Assembly: GCA_964488865.1 (NCBI GenBank)
Contig: CAZAWR010000025.1
Span: forward strand, 41,406 to 105,405
DNA from: MWCO01 sp964488865
GTDB lineage: Bacteria > Myxococcota_A > Polyangia > Polyangiales > Polyangiaceae
Length of the DNA: 64,000 nucleotides
Direction of reading: 5' to 3'
Of the stretch, positions 25,559 to 33,929 are shown in pieces. Every line of letters begins with the position of its first letter. The first letter of the stretch is position 1. Position numbers and translations under genes: made by a program. The notes beneath the pieces are model-generated. The model was not told the origin of the DNA. It saw nothing but the letters and a program-made list of their open reading frames with translations, and did not search any database.

Positions 25559-26310
25559 TCAAGGCTGGGACGAAGTCTTTGGGGATCGGCCGTCGTGTGT
25601 GGCTGGGCTGGCTCGCCACTGCCTTGCCCGCGGTCGGGCTCGGTGCTTGCGGGGGGAACGCGGACCTCGAGGGAGACCCCGCAGCCCCGCACGATGCGGG
25701 CGCCGATGGCGACGCCCCGCCGGGCGCTGATGTCTTCGAGCCGGAGGATGCTGGTGCTGATGTCGAGAGCCCAGGTGATGCCCTCGAGTCCGGACCGTCG
25801 TGCGAGCCCACCGGGAGCGATGCGCTCGGTCCCTTCCACAGGCCCGGGGCGCCCTTCCGCACGGAGATTGCTGGCCCCGAGGAACCGGGGCAGCGAATCC
25901 GGATCGTGGGCACCGTGCTCGCGGACGACTGTGTCACGCCCGTCGCGGGCGCCGTGCTCGACATCTGGCATGCGGACGCGAGCGGCGTGTATCACAGCGC
26001 GGAGCAAACCTATCGGCTCCGGGGCCAGGTCAAGACCGACGCCGACGGGCGCTTCTCCTTCGACAGCATTCTGCCCGGTCACTACGACAACCGGCCACGG
26101 CACGTGCACCTCATCGTGTCTTCACCCGGGTTCTTGCCGCTGACCACGCAACTGTACTTCGCTGGAGATCCCCTGCTCGGGCCGAACGACTCGTGCCAGC
26201 CACCGACGTGTCACTCCTCCGATCCGGACCGCATCACGGCGCTCGAGCCGGTGGCGACGGATGCGGGAGAGTTGTGGGTGGGGACCTTCGAGGTGCGGCT
26301 GGCCGCGTAA
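25546..26310 (+). CDS. Intradiol dioxygenase-like lipoprotein
   Basis: Predicted 254 residues. The N-terminus carries a twin-Arg-like GRR followed by a LATALPAVGLGAC lipobox. A linker rich in Asp/Ala/Pro (AGADGDAPPGADVF) leads to a domain of about 165 residues resembling the catalytic domain of protocatechuate/catechol dioxygenases: VAGAVLDIWHADASGVYH, TYRLRGQVKTDADGRF, then YDNRPRHVHLIVSSPG. The Fe-ligand pattern Tyr, Tyr, His-x-His is therefore recognisable (HVH present). Such secreted intradiol-like proteins occur in several phyla with uncertain substrates. The gene overlaps the open end of the minus-strand remnant, so that remnant may have been broken by its arrival. Confidence 0.8.
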   Translation: MDGNFKAGTKSLGIGRRVWLGWLATALPAVGLGACGGNADLEGDPAAPHDAGADGDAPPGADVFEPEDAGADVESPGDALESGPSCEPTGSDALGPFHRPGAPFRTEIAGPEEPGQRIRIVGTVLADDCVTPVAGAVLDIWHADASGVYHSAEQTYRLRGQVKTDADGRFSFDSILPGHYDNRPRHVHLIVSSPGFLPLTTQLYFAGDPLLGPNDSCQPPTCHSSDPDRITALEPVATDAGELWVGTFEVRLAA

Positions 26311-26487
26311 CGCTGTCCCGCCTCCTCTCAACCCGCGTCGAATCCCTGCGTCCCGCGTGGGTGATGTCAACCCCTCGAACGCCATTCACAGGTTACGAAG
26401 AAATCTGCTTCTGAGCTGCCTGCCAATCGAGCCGATTGGTTACCGATCTCACATCGACACCGTGAAGGTGAAGGACTCGGAGACAAC

Positions 26488-27180
26488 ATGGCTCGAAACT
26501 TTTGGCTCGCGCTTGCATTCGGTCTAAGTTTCTCAACGTTGTTTTGCGCTGGCTGCGGCTCCAATGGGGATTCAGACGGGGTGCCGATCGGAGGAGGCGG
26601 GACCGGTTCGGGCTCGCTCACGAAGTGCAGCAGCGACGGGCAATGCTCCCCGCCCACACCGTACTGCGACACTTCGGCAGGCTTCTGTATTGAATGCCTG
26701 GGCGACGCCAACTGTGACGGTGATCGCGTGTGCAACCTGAAGACGCACGCGTGCGTCGAGTGCAGCGGCGACGGCGACTGTGGTGGGGACCAACCGTATT
26801 GCAGTCCGCAGGACGGGGAGTGTGTCGAGTGCCTGGCGCCGGCCAACTGCGGAAACGCGGAGGAGACCTGCGACGCGCTCACCCATCGGTGCGTTGAGAG
26901 CTGTAGCACGAGCGGCGACTGTTCTGCGGACTCGGAGAGGCCGTACTGCGATCCGACGAGGTCCGTGTGTGTCGAGTGTGTGGGCGACGGCAATTGCTCC
27001 GGGGAAGATCAGCCCGTTTGCGACGCGACGCGAGGGCGGTGCGTGGAATGTCGGAGCGCCGCCGATTGCGGTGGTGAGCAGCCGTATTGCGCGGTGGCGC
27101 TTCGATGTGTGGAGTGTCTCTCGGACGTCGATTGCGAACGAGGAACGTGCGAGGTGCAGGAAGGGGTTTGCCGAGACTAG
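26488..27180 (+). CDS. Cys-rich lipoprotein with repeated CVEC modules
   Basis: A 230-residue lipoprotein (FSTLFCAGC). After a short Gly-rich linker there are seven modules of about 25 residues with the pattern C-x2-DGxC-x3-xPYC-x6-CxEC, for example CSSDGQC, PYCDTSAGFCIEC and CVECSGDGDC. This is the same module found in the genes at 27245, 28854 and 32761. SD sequence GGAG precedes the ATG. Such modules are probably disulfide-linked and exposed. Function unknown. Confidence 0.8.
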   Translation: MARNFWLALAFGLSFSTLFCAGCGSNGDSDGVPIGGGGTGSGSLTKCSSDGQCSPPTPYCDTSAGFCIECLGDANCDGDRVCNLKTHACVECSGDGDCGGDQPYCSPQDGECVECLAPANCGNAEETCDALTHRCVESCSTSGDCSADSERPYCDPTRSVCVECVGDGNCSGEDQPVCDATRGRCVECRSAADCGGEQPYCAVALRCVECLSDVDCERGTCEVQEGVCRD

Positions 27181-27244
27181 GGACCTTGTGGGGTCTCAGG
27201 CGGAAGACGATTGACGGTCGTGGAAGACCAGGGAGAAGTTTGTC

Positions 27245-28720
27245 ATGAAGCGGATGCTTTCTTGGGTCGTTGGCGTGTCAGCCCTTTCGATGGCGGCATG
27301 GATGGGCTGCGGTAGTTCGGACGATTCCGAGCTGTCAGGGACCGGTTCGCCCGGTACGGGGGGAGGGGCGGGCAGCGACGGCGGCGCGGGCTCAGGGGGA
27401 ACGGGCGCTGGGGGAACCGGGGGCTCTGCGGGAAGCGGAGGCGCTGCGGGCTCAGGAGCCGGGACGGTCGGGGGCTCCGCAGGCGTTTCAGGCTCGGCTG
27501 GGTCGGCACCGGGCTGCCAATCGGATGGGGACTGTTCGGCACCAACCCGCTACTGCGACACTTCTGCGGGGGTCTGCGTGGCGTGCCTCGGGGACGCGAA
27601 CTGCACCGATGGCGACGCCCCCGCCTGTGACACCAACACCTTCACCTGTGTCGAGTGCGTGGACAACACGCACTGCTCGGAGAACAACCCGTACTGCGAC
27701 GCCACCAGCAACCACTGCGTCGAGTGCCTGACGACGGCCAACTGTGGAGATCCGAACCTTGCCTGCGACCCGGCGACCAACCGCTGCGTGACAGCGTGCT
27801 CGTCCAGCGGTGATTGCGCACCACCGATCCCGTACTGCGACACCGCGAAGGGGTTCTGCGTCGAATGCCTGGATAACGCGAATTGCGAGGGAACGGGCAA
27901 CCCGGTCTGTGCCTCCACGGGCCAATGCGTCGACTGCATCGACAACTCGACCTGTTCGGGCGATCAACCGTACTGCGATGTCGATGCCTATCGTTGCGTC
28001 GAGTGCCTCACCGACGCGAACTGCGCGGATCCGTCTTTGGTGTGCGACCAAGGCGAATGCCGCTGTGCAGCGGGAACGTCGTGGTGCAACGGCTCGTGCA
28101 TCGACACGACGTCGGATCCCGACAATTGCGGGGGTTGCGGGAACCAGTGCGATCCCGACTTCGAAGTTTGCTCGAACGGGGACTGTGCCTGCACGGACGG
28201 ACTGACGATGTGCGACGGACAGTGCCGGGATCTGCAGAATGACCCGCGTCGTTGCGGCGCGTGCGACACCCAGTGCGGAGATGCGGAGGTCTGCAGTAGC
28301 GGGTCCTGCGCGTGCCGCCCGGGGCTGACCGAGTGCAACGGCAACTGCGTCGACATGCAGTCCGACCCGCGGTTCTGCGGCGACTGCAACACGGAGTGTG
28401 GCACCAACCAGCTGTGCCAGAATGGAAGCTGCGCAAGTGCTTCGGGCGGGTGCGATGGCGGTCTGGAAGCCTGCCAGGTGCCGGGCGACTTGATGGGTTG
28501 CTTCGATCTGGAGACAAGTCCGCTGCACTGTGGCGATTGCGGTCAAGTGTGTGCCAATGACGAGCTCTGCATCGACGGCGAGTGCTACAACTACCGGCCC
28601 GCCGCGCCGTGTACGACCTGTCCGTGCGACAGCATCTGCGACGGGTTGGTCGACAATCCGCGATGCTGCGACGTGGGAGCCAGCCTCATTTGCCTCGAGG
28701 ACGCCCCGGCGTGCCCGTGA
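27245..28720 (+). CDS. Cys-rich lipoprotein, paralogue A of a tandem pair
   Basis: Predicted 491 residues; lipoprotein signal SALSMAAWMGC. A GGxG-rich linker is followed by about eight CxDGDC/PYCD/CVEC modules (residues about 85-270), then a second module type, C-x-GGCGNQCDPDFEVC, CDTQCGDAEVC, DCNTECGTNQLC and GDCGQVCANDELC, and a C-terminal CPCDSICDGLVDNPRCCDV tail. The second half is nearly identical to paralogue B (28854-29948), including codons, indicating a recent tandem duplication. The gene has a GGTCGTGGAAGACCAGGGAG leader also shared with paralogue B. Confidence 0.85.
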   Translation: MKRMLSWVVGVSALSMAAWMGCGSSDDSELSGTGSPGTGGGAGSDGGAGSGGTGAGGTGGSAGSGGAAGSGAGTVGGSAGVSGSAGSAPGCQSDGDCSAPTRYCDTSAGVCVACLGDANCTDGDAPACDTNTFTCVECVDNTHCSENNPYCDATSNHCVECLTTANCGDPNLACDPATNRCVTACSSSGDCAPPIPYCDTAKGFCVECLDNANCEGTGNPVCASTGQCVDCIDNSTCSGDQPYCDVDAYRCVECLTDANCADPSLVCDQGECRCAAGTSWCNGSCIDTTSDPDNCGGCGNQCDPDFEVCSNGDCACTDGLTMCDGQCRDLQNDPRRCGACDTQCGDAEVCSSGSCACRPGLTECNGNCVDMQSDPRFCGDCNTECGTNQLCQNGSCASASGGCDGGLEACQVPGDLMGCFDLETSPLHCGDCGQVCANDELCIDGECYNYRPAAPCTTCPCDSICDGLVDNPRCCDVGASLICLEDAPACP

Positions 28721-28771
28721 CCGCTTCGCCCCCGCCCATGTGGTTGCTCCGAAGGGTGGCGAGAGGGGGCT

Positions 28772-28806
28772 GGCGTTGGCGGGGTGTTGTCGAGTGCTTC
28801 GCCTAG
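28772..28806 (-). pseudogene. Decayed 3' end of the 23932-type lipoprotein gene
   Basis: Minus strand reads GEALDNTPPTPAP, against GEVLDNTPPTPDP in the C-terminus of the gene ending at 23932; at DNA level about 31 of 35 bases match the sequence at 23951-23985. It lies between the two tandem Cys-rich paralogues. Only this short piece is recognisable. Confidence 0.45.
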
Positions 28807-28853
28807 GGGGCTGAGTCGGTTCGACGGTCGTGGAACATCACGGAGAGATTGTC

Positions 28854-29948
28854 ATGAAGCAGTTGCTTTCTTGGGCCTTGTGTGTGTCAGCGCTCTCGAT
28901 GACGGCGTGGGGCTGCGGTAGCTCGAACGAATTCCAGATGTCAGGTACCGGTTCGCCTGCGACGGGGGGAGGGGCGGGCAGCGCGGGCTCTGGGGGAACG
29001 GGAGTTGCGGGCAGCGCGGGCATTGCGGACTCAGGGACCGGGGCGGTCGGGGGCTCCGGCTCCGCAGGCGTTTCGGGCTCTGCGGGAACGGGAGTTGCGG
29101 GAAGCGGAGGCTCTGCGGGCTCCGCCGGGTCAGGCGGGACCGGCTCCGCAGGCGTGACAGCTTGCTCGTCCAGCGGGGACTGCTCACCTCCGACCCCCCA
29201 CTGCGACACAGCAAAGGAGTTCTGCGTCGAATGCCTCACCGACGCGAACTGCTCGGATGCGTCTTTGGCTTGCCTCCAAGGCCAATGCCGATGCGCAGCG
29301 GGAACGTCTTGGTGCAACGGCTCGTGCATCGACACGACGTCGAATCCCGACAATTGTGGCGGTTGCGGGAACCAGTGTGACCCCGACTACGAAGTCTGCT
29401 CGAACGGGGATTGTGCCTGCAAGGGCGGGCTGACGATGTGCAACGGACAGTGTCAAGATCTTCAGAATAACCCGCTTCGATGCGGCGGGTGCGACACCCA
29501 ATGCGGAGATGCGGAGGTCTGCAGCAGCGGGACCTGTGCGTGCCGCCCGGGGCTGACCGACTGCAACGGCAACTGCGTCGACATGCAGTCCGACCCGCGG
29601 TTCTGCGGTGACTGCAACACGGAGTGTGGCACCGATCAACTTTGCCAGGATGGAAGCTGCGCAAGTGCTTCGGGCGGGTGCGATGGCGGTCTGGAAGCCT
29701 GCCAGGTGCCGGGCGACTTGATGGGTTGCTTCGATCTGGAGACAAGTCCGCTTCACTGTGGCGATTGCGGTCAAGTGTGCGCCAATGATGAGCTTTGCAT
29801 CGACGGCAATTGCTACACCTACCGTCCCGCCTCGCCGTGCACGACCTGTCCGTGCGACAGCATCTGCAACGAGTCGGCAAACAACCCGCGATGCTGCGAC
29901 GTGGGAGCCAGCCTCATTTGTCTCGAGGACGCCCCGGCGTGCCCGTGA
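28854..29948 (+). CDS. Cys-rich lipoprotein, paralogue B of a tandem pair
   Basis: Predicted 364 residues, starting at the ATG at 28854 (GGAGAG upstream). The signal SALSMTAWGC and linker are similar to paralogue A, but the linker (about residues 25-100) is longer in GSAG/GTG units and only one or two CVEC-type modules remain before the shared block CAAGTSWCNGSCIDTTSNPD. From there to the stop the two paralogues differ by scattered substitutions only. The flanking DNA (leader before the ATG and GTGACCGCTTCGCCC after the stop) is duplicated too, so the unit of duplication was the whole gene plus flanks. Confidence 0.85.
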   Translation: MKQLLSWALCVSALSMTAWGCGSSNEFQMSGTGSPATGGGAGSAGSGGTGVAGSAGIADSGTGAVGGSGSAGVSGSAGTGVAGSGGSAGSAGSGGTGSAGVTACSSSGDCSPPTPHCDTAKEFCVECLTDANCSDASLACLQGQCRCAAGTSWCNGSCIDTTSNPDNCGGCGNQCDPDYEVCSNGDCACKGGLTMCNGQCQDLQNNPLRCGGCDTQCGDAEVCSSGTCACRPGLTDCNGNCVDMQSDPRFCGDCNTECGTDQLCQDGSCASASGGCDGGLEACQVPGDLMGCFDLETSPLHCGDCGQVCANDELCIDGNCYTYRPASPCTTCPCDSICNESANNPRCCDVGASLICLEDAPACP

Positions 29949-29981
29949 CCGCTTCGCCCTCGCCCATGCTAACGTCTGCAG

Positions 29982-30884
29982 ATGCTTCCGGTCGTCGTCG
30001 TCGTCGAACTGGCTCCGGCAGACGCGCCCCCCACTCTTGCTGATGCGCTGCTCGATTCCTGCTCCGTGGCTCTCCGCCGGGGAATTTGCGCGCGGGCTGA
30101 CACGCTCGAGGCGTCGTCCGCGCAAGCGACCGCGGTCATTGTGTGGAACGGCCTCGACGTTCGCATCGAGGTCGGTGTCCAGCGCGAAGGGCGGCCGTTG
30201 TGGGTGCTGAGGGAGCTATCGTTCTCCAGTTCGGACCCAGAAGTGGAGCGGTGGCGAGCCGCCGGGCTCACGGTGGCTTCTCTGGTGGGAGAGGTCCAGC
30301 CGTGGGTGAGCGCGCCGCAGCCGAAGCCTCCGCTCCCTGCTGCACCGGTGCAACGGAAGGAGGAGCCGACGTTGCGATCGGACGCGAACCTCGGCGTCTC
30401 CGCGCTGGTTGGCCCCGGGCTGAGCTCAGGCGGTGTCCGGGTTGGTGGAAAACTCGACGCGGCCCACCGGGTCTGGGGTCCGGCATTTGTCCTCGGCAGT
30501 GTCGATCACTCCGTCGGCTTGGGGACCAGGCAGGACCTGAGCGTCGCGTGGACCAGTGCTGCAGCGTCCGGCTTGTACATGCCCGATGTCGCGAGCGGTC
30601 TGGAGCTCGGTGCATCAGGGGGAATCGTCCTGCAACGCATGGCAGCATCCACGAAATCGGAGCCGACGGATTCTGGCAGTCAGTGGGATCCCGGAGTAGC
30701 GCTCGGGGTGCTTGCAAGATGGCCTGCGAACGAGATGCTTTCGCTCCGCGCCGGGGTGGACGCCAGGCAGTTCTGGCGGGGTGCCGAGATTCGCGTGCGT
30801 GGCGAGGAGGCCGGGAAGTCCTCGAGGTGGACCGCGCTCGTCTGGCTTGGTCTGCAATGGTCCCTCACGCCGGAGCCACGGTGA
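29982..30884 (+). CDS. Hypothetical protein, probable periplasmic plus beta-barrel domains
   Basis: Predicted 300 residues. The first residues (LPVVVVVELAPADA) may be a weak signal sequence. The N-terminal half has DSCSVALRRGICARAD and VWNGLDVRIEVGVQREG, with a central Pro-rich linker (PQPKPPLPAAPVQ). The C-terminal half has alternating strand-like segments such as LGVSALVGPGLSSGGVRVGG, then LELGASGGIVLQRM and TALVWLGLQWSLTPEP, suggesting a small outer-membrane barrel. It precedes the sigma factor by 51 bp on the same strand and probably belongs to that operon. No family recognised. Confidence 0.65.
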   Translation: MLPVVVVVELAPADAPPTLADALLDSCSVALRRGICARADTLEASSAQATAVIVWNGLDVRIEVGVQREGRPLWVLRELSFSSSDPEVERWRAAGLTVASLVGEVQPWVSAPQPKPPLPAAPVQRKEEPTLRSDANLGVSALVGPGLSSGGVRVGGKLDAAHRVWGPAFVLGSVDHSVGLGTRQDLSVAWTSAAASGLYMPDVASGLELGASGGIVLQRMAASTKSEPTDSGSQWDPGVALGVLARWPANEMLSLRAGVDARQFWRGAEIRVRGEEAGKSSRWTALVWLGLQWSLTPEPR

Positions 30885-30935
30885 GTGCCTGGCGATTCGG
30901 CCTCCGGTTACTTATGGATCGTGGCGTGGCCATCC

Positions 30936-31583
30936 ATGAAACGTAGTCGTCCCCACCTCGCGGTCGTGCAAGGAGGAACGGCTTCTGAGCCAGCCCCGGG
31001 CCCGTCGGACGAAGAGCTCATTCGTGCGGTGGAAGAGGGCGACGCCCATGTCGCCGGGTTGCTCTACGACCGGCTTCTCCCCACGGTGGATCGCACCCTC
31101 GTTCGGGTCCTGGGTCGAAGAGAGGCGGAACACGAGGATCTCGTCCAGAGCGCCTTCGAGCAGATCGTGATGACGCTCTCTCGCCGTCGGTTCGGCCGTA
31201 CCTGCAGTCTGGACGCGTGGGCGTCGACGCTGGCGTCGCGCGTGGCGTTCAACGTGCTCCGGTCCCGAACGCGCGAACGTCGCGTGGTCGATCACAAAAC
31301 GGATCTGGACGATGCGACGCGGACGCGGGCCGGGGGACGGGACGTGGAGCGGGAAGCGGGGACGCGACGGCAACTCGACCGGGTGCGGTCCCACCTGTCC
31401 CAAATGTCGGAACTGCGAGCGACAACGCTGTTCTTGCACGACGGCCTTGGCTACGACCTCGCCGAGATCGCGGTCCTTACGGGCGCTTCGATCGCGGCGG
31501 CCCAATCGCGACTGGTGCGCGGTCGCAGGGAGCTTCAGCAGCGGATGGGGGAAGACATCCCGGCTCAGGAGGACGAGCGATGA
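30936..31583 (+). CDS. RNA polymerase sigma factor, ECF type (second in window)
   Basis: About 215 residues from the ATG at 30936; an upstream ATG at 30885 is less likely. Region 2 is visible as the ELIRAVEEGDAHVAGLLYDR helix and AEHEDLVQSAFEQIVMTLSR, and region 4 as GYDLAEIAVLTGASIAAAQS followed by RLVRGRRELQ. The stop overlaps the ATG of the FecR-type gene (ATGA), so sigma and regulator are coupled. Regulation probably responds to a cell-envelope signal, given that the operon ends in a Cys-rich lipoprotein. Confidence 0.85.
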   Translation: MKRSRPHLAVVQGGTASEPAPGPSDEELIRAVEEGDAHVAGLLYDRLLPTVDRTLVRVLGRREAEHEDLVQSAFEQIVMTLSRRRFGRTCSLDAWASTLASRVAFNVLRSRTRERRVVDHKTDLDDATRTRAGGRDVEREAGTRRQLDRVRSHLSQMSELRATTLFLHDGLGYDLAEIAVLTGASIAAAQSRLVRGRRELQQRMGEDIPAQEDER

Positions 31584-32764
31584 GACGCGAGGCCCAAGAG
31601 TCGAAGGCGTTGCGGAAGTTGGCGACCGGGGTCGTCGAGGTGGAGTCGCAGGGTGAGCTTGCTCGCCGCCGCGAGCGCTTGGTTCCGAAGCTCGCCATGG
31701 CGATCGACCGAGCGTCCCTGCGCGAAGCCCGCCGTCGGCGAATCCATCGAGTGGCCGCCGTGGTGGCGCTCGCTGCCGCCGTGGTCTTGATCGTGGGAAT
31801 GGGGTGGTCTGCGTGGAGATCTGGCAGCGCTCCACGAGAATCGGAACTCGCAGCCATGAGGGTCGAGTCGACCGATGGCTCGGTGATCGTGACCCACGAC
31901 GGTCGGGAGGCCCCTGCCATGAGTCGGGCGCTTTCGAAGGATGACGCGATCAACACGGCAGAAGGGGCGCGCGCCGTGGTTCGCCTTGCGAGCGGAACGA
32001 GACTGTGGATCGGGCCTTCGACGCAGCTTTCTCTCGGCGGGACGACGGGGGCGCGGGATGAAGTGACGCTTTCTGCCGGCTACATCGAGGCGACGGTACC
32101 CCAACTTGGTGCCGAGGCCAGCTTCGAGGTCGTGACGCCCGATGCGCGTGTTCGCGTGCACGGGACGCAGTTCTCGGTGAGGGTTCAGAACAGCGATGGC
32201 GGGATCCGGACGGACGTTCAGGTGACCGAGGGTGTCGTGTCTGTGCTTCACGGCGGTGGGGTTGCGATGTTGCATGCCAGTGCATCCTGGTCGTCTGAGG
32301 ACGGGCTGGCGGAGCGACGGGACACGGAGAGCGATGCGCCCGAGATGACGGGGGAAGGTGTTCGTTCGATCGCTGAAGACGGGGGGGCCGTTGGTGATGG
32401 CGGCGAAAGGCCTCGGCCCGTGACCGCGGGTGGGACGCCAGCAGGGCCTGCGGCGATCGCGTCGACCCACAGCAGCCTCGCGGAGGAAAACGCCGCGCTT
32501 CAGAGGGCAATGCAGGCTGCGCGTGCGGGGCAAGACGAGCGGTCGCTCGCGCTGCTCAACGAGTTCCTGGCGAGATACCCTCGATCGCCACTCGCCCAGA
32601 ACGCTCGCGTCGAGCGATTTCGGACGCTGGCTCGTTTGGGAAGAAGTGATGCCGCGTCCCGAGAAGCCAGACGGTACATGGCCGAGCATCCGGGAGGGTT
32701 CGCCAGCGACGAGGCGCGAGACATCGTGATGCCTCCGGCATCGGGCGGGACAGGTGGAAGATGA
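31580..32764 (+). CDS. FecR-domain membrane regulator (putative anti-sigma) with C-terminal TPR-like segment
   Basis: About 394 residues, start overlapping the sigma stop. A cytoplasmic N-terminus of about 55 residues precedes one transmembrane helix (VAAVVALAAAVVLIVGMGW). The periplasmic part has a FecR domain: VRLASGTRLWIGPSTQLSL, AGYIEATVPQLGAEASFEV, DARVRVHGTQFSV and QVTEGVVSVLHGG. A linker rich in Asp/Gly/Arg follows, and the last 90 residues (LLNEFLARYPRSPLAQNARV) form a TPR-like helical hairpin. FecR proteins transmit periplasmic signals to ECF sigma factors; no TonB receptor is nearby. Confidence 0.85.
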   Translation: MRREAQESKALRKLATGVVEVESQGELARRRERLVPKLAMAIDRASLREARRRRIHRVAAVVALAAAVVLIVGMGWSAWRSGSAPRESELAAMRVESTDGSVIVTHDGREAPAMSRALSKDDAINTAEGARAVVRLASGTRLWIGPSTQLSLGGTTGARDEVTLSAGYIEATVPQLGAEASFEVVTPDARVRVHGTQFSVRVQNSDGGIRTDVQVTEGVVSVLHGGGVAMLHASASWSSEDGLAERRDTESDAPEMTGEGVRSIAEDGGAVGDGGERPRPVTAGGTPAGPAAIASTHSSLAEENAALQRAMQAARAGQDERSLALLNEFLARYPRSPLAQNARVERFRTLARLGRSDAASREARRYMAEHPGGFASDEARDIVMPPASGGTGGR

Positions 32765-33309
32765 TGCGTTCGCCCGCGTTCCTGTTCGTCATCGGCACAT
32801 TCCCTCTCTTGATCGCTTGTGGAACCGATGGGTTGATCGACCTGGCCCCGGACTCGCCTCCTTCGGCCAACGATGCATCCAGCGACGCTGCGTTGCTCCA
32901 GCCGAGCTGCGTCGGCCCAAGCGACTGTATGTCGCCGTACCCCGAGTGCGATCTTCAGCTGGGGGTCTGCGTGGAGTGCGTGTCGTCCACCACCTGCGGT
33001 GAACGCTTCTGCGAGCCGGAGAGTCACAGCTGCGTAGACTGCCTGCAGGACGTCGACTGCGGTGACGAGCAGCGGTGCTCGCCCGGGCAGCGGACTTGCG
33101 TCGAATGCTTGAGTAAGGCTGACTGCGGGGAAGAGGAAGCGTGCGATGCCACGGGCCGATGCACGCAGATCTGCCAGGGGGACCAGGATTGCCACGAGGA
33201 GAGCGAGCCCTGGTGCTTGCCAACAGGAAGCTTCTGCGTGGAATGCACGGTGAGTGAGCAATGCGAATCGGGCGAGCAATGCGACCTGTCCGCACATCGC
33301 TGTGGGTAG
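32761..33309 (+). CDS. Small Cys-rich lipoprotein with CVEC modules
   Basis: A 182-residue lipoprotein (FPLLIAC), starting at the ATG that overlaps the stop of the FecR gene, so it is part of the sigma operon. Modules CVECVSSTTCGERFC, CVDCLQDVDCGDEQRC, CVECLSKADC and CVECTVSEQC are the same type as in the genes at 26488, 27245 and 28854. This links that lipoprotein family to ECF-sigma control in at least this case. Function unknown. Confidence 0.8.
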   Translation: MMRSPAFLFVIGTFPLLIACGTDGLIDLAPDSPPSANDASSDAALLQPSCVGPSDCMSPYPECDLQLGVCVECVSSTTCGERFCEPESHSCVDCLQDVDCGDEQRCSPGQRTCVECLSKADCGEEEACDATGRCTQICQGDQDCHEESEPWCLPTGSFCVECTVSEQCESGEQCDLSAHRCG

Positions 33310-33929
33310 GCGTTGGGCAGGTGCCGATGGCAACACGCCTCAGTCGAACTTGAGCGGCCCGACCTTCGCGAACATCAGCGCGCCGCCCACGTACCACGCG
33401 GCCCCCTCCACGACGCGCCATTGCCGTCGTTCGAGCACACCCTCCGGCGCGGGGGCAGGAGGGAGCGGGAGGCGGAGCTGGAGCAACCTTCGGAAGGCGA
33501 GTTCGGGTGGCGCGCCGTCGTTCCGCGTCGCGTGGGACACGGTCGAGCCGGAGACGACGGACGCGGGGGGAGTTGTGGGTGGGGACTGGGCGCGTGACCG
33601 CGGCTGCACGCCAAGGATCACGATGTGGAATCTGCGTCAAGGGGCGGAGAGGGATCGTGACATGGCTCGTATGCGATCGTTGATCCCGATGGACCGCAAT
33701 CACCATGAATGTTGTGTAGCAATACTTCGGATGGCATGTCGTGCTTCCCGGTAGATCAACGTCCATGGGTTGACGTCTGCTGACGGAAGCTGTTAGTGGG
33801 CGCGTAGCGAGACTGAATGCCAACGTTCGTGCGAGGCAGCTGACCGGTCGCGAACACACATCCTCGACGCATTCGAGTTCGGGCGAGGGCGGAACCCAAG
33901 GACCGCGCCAGCCACTCTGGGAAAGAGCA
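33310..33929. other. Region between the sigma operon and rnfC: OMP remnant and putative promoter region
   Basis: Contains the decayed paralogue (33340-33621) of the polyproline OMP gene found at 40651. The remaining 300 bp to the rnfC start carries no gene I can support; it should hold the rnf promoter. GGGAAAGAG lies just before the rnfC ATG as its ribosome binding site. Confidence 0.6.
33340..33621 (-). pseudogene. Internally deleted, 5'-degraded paralogue of the polyproline OMP gene
   Basis: Minus-strand C-terminus reads VVEGAAWYVGGALMFAKVGP, against VVEGSAWYVGGALMFAKIGP in the gene at 40651. At DNA level 33341-33415 matches 40652-40726 with about five differences, then 33416-33453 matches 41438-41475. 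The 711 bp (237 codons) between those blocks in the parent gene are missing. The remaining 5' part, with the signal peptide, is not recognisable. The in-frame ORF of 93 codons lacks a signal peptide and is unlikely to work. Confidence 0.7.
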
